From NCBI RefSeq assembly GCF_026151205.1, contig NC_087081.1, forward strand, positions 5,265,246-5,329,245: DNA of 64,000 bases. Reading direction: 5' to 3'. Below, piece after piece: positions 38,001-47,000 of this stretch (within the stretch, counting starts at the first letter, position 1; each line of letters begins with the position of its first letter). This DNA comes from Bolinopsis microptera (Eukaryota; Ctenophora; Tentaculata; Lobata; Bolinopsidae). Under the pieces are notes generated by a model. That model ran no database searches and was not told the origin of the DNA. It saw nothing but the letters and a program-made list of their open reading frames with translations. A program made the position numbers and the translations under genes.

Positions 38001-41000
38001 TAGGGACATTTCCAATTTTATAGCACTTAATTTTACACCATTTGAAGTGTCTCATTTAATTGTCGGTCCTTTGATTCACTTTAAAATGCACCAATCTGGG
38101 GTATCATATAAGTGATAATGTCCATAGGATTAATTAACCCCTTCAAAAAGGTAGATTTCGTTCTCCTAGAATCTACAAAACTGACCCGTTTCACCCCCAG
38201 GTACAATGCAAACGAGCAGCATTGTTATCAAGAACATGGCCACCTCAACCCACCCTCCTGCTGGACATTCTTTAAAGAACAGTAGTGGTAAGGTCATGTG
38301 TGTTGGTAGTCGGGGTACCTCTCCTGCTGCTAAAGAAGTGAGTTTCATTAACTTATAGTAAATTATCATTCATTTGAGTGATCATTAAATCAGTCATTTT
38401 ATGATATTTATTCAATTTTTAATGATTAGTTAGCTTTAATTTGTTTAGTTTAAAAAATGTTAGCACACTTTTTGTCTCCTTTGGAACGAGGTGTAGAATC
38501 CACAATTAGAAGAACAACATTTTCTAATGCGAGTATCCATTCTCTCCAGACAGCCATAGCCAGACCTTTCACCAGCAGTCCTGTCCGCAAGAAACCACGC
38601 AACGAGTTTGATGTGTTTGAGTTTGATTCAGAAGCAGCGGAACACGAGGATAAGTGGAAGTGTTCCTCCGATCACTACAACGTTTTAAAGGTGAGTCATG
38701 TTAGGAATTTAAGGAATTTTGGTTTCTCCAAAACCTACTGTTTTTACTGGTATCGTGTGGAATGCTAGCAGAACAATAAACACAACCATTAGTTTATTAC
38801 TAACCTCATGTACCACCCAGTAATAGTCATGGCCCTGAATGTCCAGGTCCCCATGAACTTTGGTCGTCACCACCTCTCCTCCCCCACCCACAACAACCTC
38901 ACCCTCAACCTCAACAACAACAGAAAGTCACGTGCTAACTCTCTCATACTCTCCTTTAACAGTCCTGTGATAGAACGTCTTGTAGCTACCCTGGAGATTA
39001 CCAGCCTGGATATGGCTGACTTCCAGGAGGGTTCTGTGGAATGTTTTGTGGATTGTCTCTACACGGGAGATATCGAGAAGATGGATAAGGGGACTTTTAG
39101 AGAGGTTAATAAGATGGCGAAAGTGTTTGATGTGGCCTGGTTGACAGGGAGGTGTTCGGGGTACTTCAAGAATCTGGTTGATGGAATGACCGGCAGCTAT
39201 GAAGATATGTTGTATCTGTTCCAGGAGGCAAGCTATGTCTGCATAATTCTCAAAGAACGTGGCATGATAAACCTTACCCTTGCAAAGATAGGATCTAATA
39301 CCGGGTGTAAGACTCTTTTCCTCCGTAAGTTTCTGGAAGATATAACGGACGTTTCCACTAGACAGTTGGACCTTGTTGTGGAGCTGGCTAGGAGAGATCT
39401 TGGTATTGTGGTTCAGTCACTGACTGGGAAGCTGAAAACTCATCTAGCTGAGCAGGGTGCGGTTATGTCGGACATTTTCCGGCATTTCTTGGATACTTCA
39501 GATTTGAGGATTTGCCGGACTTATCATAAGGCAGCTTTTGACGAACTATTTGATGTTCTAGAAGGATGCTCTGTTGATGATCTCAGGTGGGTTCTTGCTC
39601 TGCACAGAAAGTCTATTGAAGAGGTTCCTAAAGATCCCACCCAGTCAGGTGAGCTTCAACTAAAACCAGTGGCAAAAAAATATCCAGCTTTCATAAAAAT
39701 GAAAGTTCCCAATATCATTAACAGGATCGATTTTACAATTAAATTTGAAGATTTCATTTTAAAAGTCGTAGCAGACGAAGAAGTTACAAACGTATTCATT
39801 TTTGCTGAGGCAGTCTGGAGGTATGTGGATTTGAATCAATCAAAACATCCACCGGTTTCCCAGTGGTTAAAAGATCGTTTCATAGCTGAAATAGGAAAAA
39901 GAAGATGGAAGATTAAGTATGTTGCTTCCCTCGGCGTAACAAACTTTTATCAACGTGAAGGGCATCTCAAAAGGTTACTTAGTGATTTATTTTACGATCT
40001 TGGAATGATTGGCAAGGCTAATGATTTAGGTTGTTCTTTCTTGTCAAACGGTGTCAATTTCTCATGCCTACGTGGTAGAATTCCTAGAGAGCTTAGTGTA
40101 TCATTTGTACATGGAGTTAAAGATTGCAAAAAGAAGGGGAAATGTGGCTTAATGCTAAAGATAAATCCAAAAATCGCCGAGGAGTCGATTGTCAATATAA
40201 CCCAGAATATTGAACTTTGTACTGACAATAGTATGTATCCTGCAGACTTGCATGTTCACAAATCCACTGTAGCGGACTTCGAAAACGGACATATTCATCT
40301 GTTGTTCGGTGATGGGAAGAATATCTATCCTTTATATCCAGAGCTTAAACAGCGGTATATTCAATGGACATTTTTAATACGATAAGTTTTCAATGTTATT
40401 TGTGGATAGTTCATGGTTCCCATGGTTAAACTTCATTATTTTATCATTATTAAAAATATTATGTATACTAGATTTAACAGCTTGAATTAATATAATTATT
40501 ATTACATACTTTAGTGTGTTCAAACTTTGTTTTCCCTGTAACATCTATATAATTATTAATTTTCACTGATGTCGGAAATATTTTCACCATTTCAAATTGT
40601 GCTATAAGTCGGTAGAAAGTTAAAGTTAACAATAATCATAAAGTTCTTGTTATGATTTCTCCCACACGATAGATTTTCAGAGCATCGAAGAGCAGTCAAC
40701 AGGCCTTTAACCTATCTTACTATATATGAAGCGAGACGATATATATGGGGGTTCCGTACCATTTTACTGACACCACAGCATCAACTTTAACGCGACTTTC
40801 CGCAAAAACCGTAAACGATATACAACTGAAACTTTTTTGACTGGGTCAAATGCTTTAATGGCCTCCAAATCAGCATGAAAAAATAAAAAATGGACCTAGA
40901 AATAGGAGATTTAGATACCAAAATATGGATTATGGACCCCCAAGTGGTGTCAAAACCGCGAATTAAATAGGTAATAATTATTTTAGTCTCATGAGTCTTG

Positions 41001-44000
41001 ACACCATTTTAGGGTTATACGGGTTCCTGCTAGTCCTGACAATGCGTTGGCTGCTCATTATTTTGAATTTCACAATAACTTAGATGCAGACATTTATTTC
41101 AATATTTTAGAAATTAACTTGTATAGCACCGTTAAACGAAAAGTGATAGAAGCGTACTACATTAATTTATTTAAACCTAGTATCAATAATGAAGAAGAGT
41201 GCGAGAAGCTTAAGGGATTTCTTTTACAACATATTCAGAGATAAATTTAAACAATTAGCACTCGACCCTTATGTTCGGTAGATATATGTGCTTGGACAGA
41301 GTACAGTGTAAAATACATCACAATTTTATGTAATATAGAATACCATTCGATGTAACCTGTATTCAGTGTGTGTAATTTTAATTTAGCATTTTAACTAGTA
41401 TCTAGAACCATTTATAATTGTATACTATCATTTGTACCAATTTTAGCCTGAAGATGGCGTTGACGCCGAAAATTTGCATACATTCCTAACTTCTTGTTTT
41501 ATTTGTTCTTGTCTCTTTCAAACGGATATTATCCAACTATCAGTATTTCAAATATGAGACTCATAAACAGCGAACTACTCCATCATTTGAGATTTCTCCC
41601 ACAATTCACTAATTCCCTTAGATATCATTATCGACATGATATTTTAACTGATAACATCTCCCCAGCAGCGCGAGAAGAAGTACAAGAAGAAGTCAGAAGA
41701 TGAGAGTAGCAGGACCTCCAGTTCCTCCAGCGTCTCTCTCAAGTTGTCCAGTTCTACCAAACCATCCTGGGTTGTAGTAGAGGTAAAAAGAATCCCTTTA
41801 CTTGATAACGTCCCGTGTAGTCAAAGTGAACTAAATTGGGCCATGAAAACTGAAAGCAGACAATTTCGTGATTTTGAATCAAAAATGCTGTACAGTGTAC
41901 ATATTACGTTATTTAATGAAGAATACCATACAACTGTTTAAAAAATACTGAATCATTTCAGGCATTGAAAAACAAGAAATATGAGAAGATAGATGTAAAT
42001 TCCTGGCTCACCGAAAGAGAACAAGACCAACGAGCGCATAAACTTGAACAACGTGGCCAAGAAAGCGAGACTCCTCACACTGTCTCCGAGCAGACAGGGT
42101 TTCCTTACAACTCCAAGTCAGGGGAAGGTGCTATACATATTACTGGACCGATACTGACCGGACCACCAGAGCAGTACAGACTCTTTGCTGCTCAACCTGG
42201 TAACCCTGGTAACCCTGGTAACCGTGCTTCTCAGCCGGACCATAAGTACCCTCGTGAAGCTCCTGGTGATATCGAGCCAATTCCCAAGCAAACTTCAAGA
42301 GATTTCCTCCTCGGTGAATTTGACGCTGCTCTTAAGAAAATGGAACGAGCGAAAGTACCGGAATCTCTAACAATCAAGGATGAAGATGAAGAGGATAAGG
42401 AAGATCCCCGACCAATGGTTATCTCTCCGACTCTTCTAACTTCCAACAAGATCATGGAGAGATCAATTCCAAAACCACCTCCATCAAAACCCATCATCCT
42501 CTCCAGAGCAAGTCTCACCAGTAAGGTAGAAGAGAAGGTGTCTCAGCAGGTGAAGATATCACAACATTCCACCCCTGATAAACTATTCCCAGGAGTGGGA
42601 AATGCTGTTACTATTTACCGCTCTAAGAGAGTCAAGCATGTTGACAAAGGTCCGGTTGGAGGCGGAAAGGTTTTTGTTTCCAGTGGCCTCGAGACAGTTC
42701 AACCTGCGAAACCTAAACTTAGAGTGACCGAAACAGCTTCTAGAGTTTTCCATTCTGTTGAGAATTCCAGAAATGTTACAGCTCAGGTTCGGTCAACCGT
42801 TGATATTCAGGCTCGGTCAACAGTTGATGACCACTTGGACGAAATCTTTCCTCCGGAGTATAATGCTGGCAAAAAAGTTTCAGAAGCCAAAAAAAAGTAC
42901 AAAATGTCAGGATCATTAAGAGAGTTACAACCTAAAGCAATGAGCAACGCTCCCCCTAAAGCACCTTCTCCTGTGAAAGAGCTCTTGAAGGATTTCATCA
43001 AAGAACGAGAAATAAAGAAAACCCTGTTCTTTGACGTGAATGCGTGGAAGTCTAAAGTTAATGATCCCCATAAACCCACTCCGATACCCGACCAAGAGTG
43101 TAATAAACAAAACAAGAAAATTATCGAATCCTTCAGCTCATACGATCCACCCAGACTCCCAGGTCAACATTCCAAACCTTTATCCTTCACTGAAAGTTTA
43201 AAATCAGTTGACAACTACCAGCTACCCGCTCATCTTCCTCAAAACTCCAACCAGCACAGTTTATTAGCTGAACTTAACTCTAACGTAAGTCCAGAACCAG
43301 GGCACAAACCCACTATCACCATCCTTCAGGCTGGATACCAGGCATCTCCTGGCAAAGTGTCCTTACAGGAGACCGGCAGTATTCTGTCCACTTCCATGGA
43401 ACTTTGTGAGACTTATCCTGAATCTACAGCTCCGAGAATCAGCCATGTTTCATCACCGAGTGTCAGTCAAGTCAGTCCAAGTATCAGCCACGTGACCTCC
43501 AGTATCAGTCACGTGACTCCTTCTATCAGTCACGTGACATCTAACATGAACATGAGTCACGTTTCATCATCCAGTTTTAGCCACGAGAGTACCATCATGG
43601 CGCCTCCTTTGTTTTCCCTCGCTAGATCCGTATCCAGCAGTGATAGTCAGATAAGTTTATTCAGTAAGACGAATCTTGGATCTACAGTTTTTCCTAAAAC
43701 AGAAGACAATTCTCAAACCAGCACTTCTTCCCCATCAAGTGTATCAAATCACTGCATACGATTACCTGACAAAAACATTTGTTCAAAACATTGCCTCAAC
43801 GAGTTCCTAAACTTCCAATATAACAACCTCAAAATCAAATCTGAGATTATTGACCCAGCACCTACTGTTACCATTGTAAAAGTGGAGCCAGGTGAAGCAG
43901 TGGTCAAAAAGGAGAGTCCTTCTAGTATCAGGTCTAAACGCAAATCAGCTATCATTGCCTCGCAAAACTTGGTCGAGAAAGTTTACAAGGTCAGTTTTCA

Positions 44001-47000
44001 GTTTTGTAGATCTTTTAGACTTCTTACAATCAAACTCTCGTTCAAGAGTCGCCAACAGCCAAATTAAGCTCACTTGTTTAAAACATATCTGAATCCAGTA
44101 CATTTTTTTTCATGAAATTCTCACTTTCTCATAAACTTTACTACTTCAGGATGAAGACCTGGACCAGGATCCGGTAGAACGGAAGAACAAGAGGAAGTGT
44201 GACAGACCAACTATCATACAGTCCCCCGCTAAAACGCACACCTTCAAACAGAGCCCAACCAAAACTCCCATAAGAATGGTAATGATTGTAAATTTCACTA
44301 AATTAGTTTCACTGATTTGTTTTCGGTCGAGGGTAGATTATTGAGTGTGCAATTTGCATGATAAAATATTCAATTGATAAAACAGGAACGCTCATTCTTT
44401 ATTTCATAGAAAAAGTGTTGCTATTTTAGAAGTTTTATGATTTCTTATCTTTCTTTCAATTTCAGAGGTCAGTTCAGAGCAGCGCGGTTAAGTTAAGACT
44501 ACAGATCAGACAGGCCAATAATAGGACATATATCAGGTAAACTTAAACTTTAAACTAGGTTTTAAAAATCCTATTTCGCTTTAGAATATTCCTCGTCCAT
44601 TTAGGCGGGTGAGACTGGTGCTGTGGTTTTAAACTCAGTAGGGCCATCATATTAGGGCCATTCTTTTACCGTTCTGAAGACAATTTTGCAGTAAAGAAAA
44701 TACACTTAGCTGAGGATGTCAAACGTTTTCGTTCGAGAGATGATGATCTTAAAACTTAACCGTTTTAGATAAGCAAAAATAGCCCAAAAATAGACCTTAA
44801 TTTAGTGTCTTTATTTACTTATCTTCAGATGCAAACGAAAAGAGCGAGACCCTAGCGAGAAAACCTTCCCAGTTTTCATCGTCGCCACAGAAGACGGAAT
44901 CTATGTCGAAACGGATGATGCAGACGGTAAGCATACCCAATTTCAAACACAAGGAAATGTTTTAATATATTGTATATAAAGCACAAGATATCAGCTTTGA
45001 ATGAGCAGATGATGAGTCGCGCAGGGGTACTTAAACCAGTGGGACATGTGCCACTGGCTATATTATCAGATTGAGACCCTGGGGGTTTCTCTGTATATTG
45101 TATAACGCGCTAACTGATGCTCTTTTCGAACACAAGGAAATATTTATAATCCTATCGTGAGGAGTACTTTATATTGAAACTATTATTCACATCCGACAGA
45201 CGCGTGGACGATTATCAGCACTCTGCTACAGAGGATACGAAATGCTAAACACCAATCTGTATTACATGGCCTCGCTATGTGGACACTCGGTATGAGGAAC
45301 ATACCATTCTATTTATAATAGAATGATTTATTTGTTAATTATTAACTAAATTAGTTCGATGTTTCGTTCAGTTCATGATGATGATACATTTTCTATGTAT
45401 ACTATGTATTGAAAGTAACAAAAAAGGACCCTGATTTAATTACCAACCCCTTCCCCCGTCCCTGATCTCACTGTCCTTAAGCTCACTGTCCCTAACCTAA
45501 CTCTCTCCTCAGCACACGACTCAGTGGTCCACATAATAGAACAACTACCAAACACCCACCGACTAGAGGAGTATAGTTTCCATTTCCCTGAACACGGCCC
45601 CCAGCGCTCCCACATGAGCCGGGTCCTGCCGGTACCTCCTGGAGGCTGTGCTAGAACACTTCCTGTCGTCAGGTTCGTCTTTAGTTTGTCTTTAGTTTGT
45701 CTTCGGTTTGTCTTTAGTTTGTCTTTAGTTTGTCTTCAGTTTGTCTTTAGTTCGTCTTCGCATTTTACGTGATTAATTTTGGCGGATTTTAACCCCCCTG
45801 AATTGTACATATATATTTTCGCATCACAAACAAATGAATCCTAATTCTCATTTCAGGAAGTCTTACATCGATCAGTTCTCTTTTTTAAACCATCCCAATC
45901 GTAACATAAAACCGCCGAGTATTGATGACAATAAACTAGCTGTTGCTATGGGAGACAGTGTTAATCTTTATAGCAGGTTTGTTATTCGTTAATTAAATAG
46001 TTGCAAGATTTTCTTGCTCGACTGTTTTGTTAATTTTGTGTTATTGAGAAAGTTACAGTAACTGTCGAGGTAATTGTCGTTTTAAAAGTGAAGCTGCACA
46101 TTGATTGACATAAAAGCAGTGTAAAGGCGTACATAAATACGTACTTTATATCGGGTAGGACACGTACTTTATATCGGGTAGGACACGTACTTTATATCGG
46201 GTAGGGCACGTACTTTATATATCGGGTAGGGCACGTATTTTATATTGGGTAGGGCACGTACTTTATATCGGGTAGGGCAAGTACTTTATATCGGGTAGGG
46301 CACGTACTCTATATCGGGTAGGGCACGTACTTTATATCGGATAGGGCACGTACTTTATATCGGGTAGGGCACGTACTTTATATCGGGTAGGGCACGTACT
46401 TTATATCGGGTAGGGCACGTACTTTATATCGGGTAGGGCACGTATTTTATAATATCGGGTAGGGCACGTACTTTATATCGGGTAGGGCACGTACTTTATA
46501 TCGGGTAGGGTACGTACTTTATATCGGGTAGGGCACGTACTTTATATCGGGTAGGGCACGTACTTTATATCGGGTAGGGCACGTACTTTATATTGGGTAG
46601 GGCACGTACTTTATATCGGGTAGGGCACGTACTTTATATCGGGTAGGGCACGTACTTTATATCGGATAGGGCACGTACTTTATATCGGGTAGGGCACGTA
46701 TTTTATGTCGGGTAGGGTACGTACTCTATATCGGGTAGGGCACGTACTTTATATCGGGTAGGGCACGTACTTTATATCGGGTAGGGTACGTACTTCTCAT
46801 CTCACCTCCCACTCTAACCAGGAGGACGACCTCTCTAGGGGACCTGCCCATGGCTATGAGGTACCGCCACATAATGAGGACTGTCAAGGAGGTGCTCTGT
46901 GTATGTCCTAGTCACATCCACGGTAGAGGTCTCTACTGTATGCAGGTATTTGGGCCGTGGGGTTATTAATGTCAGCGCTTAGATGAAAGATCTAGTAAGT

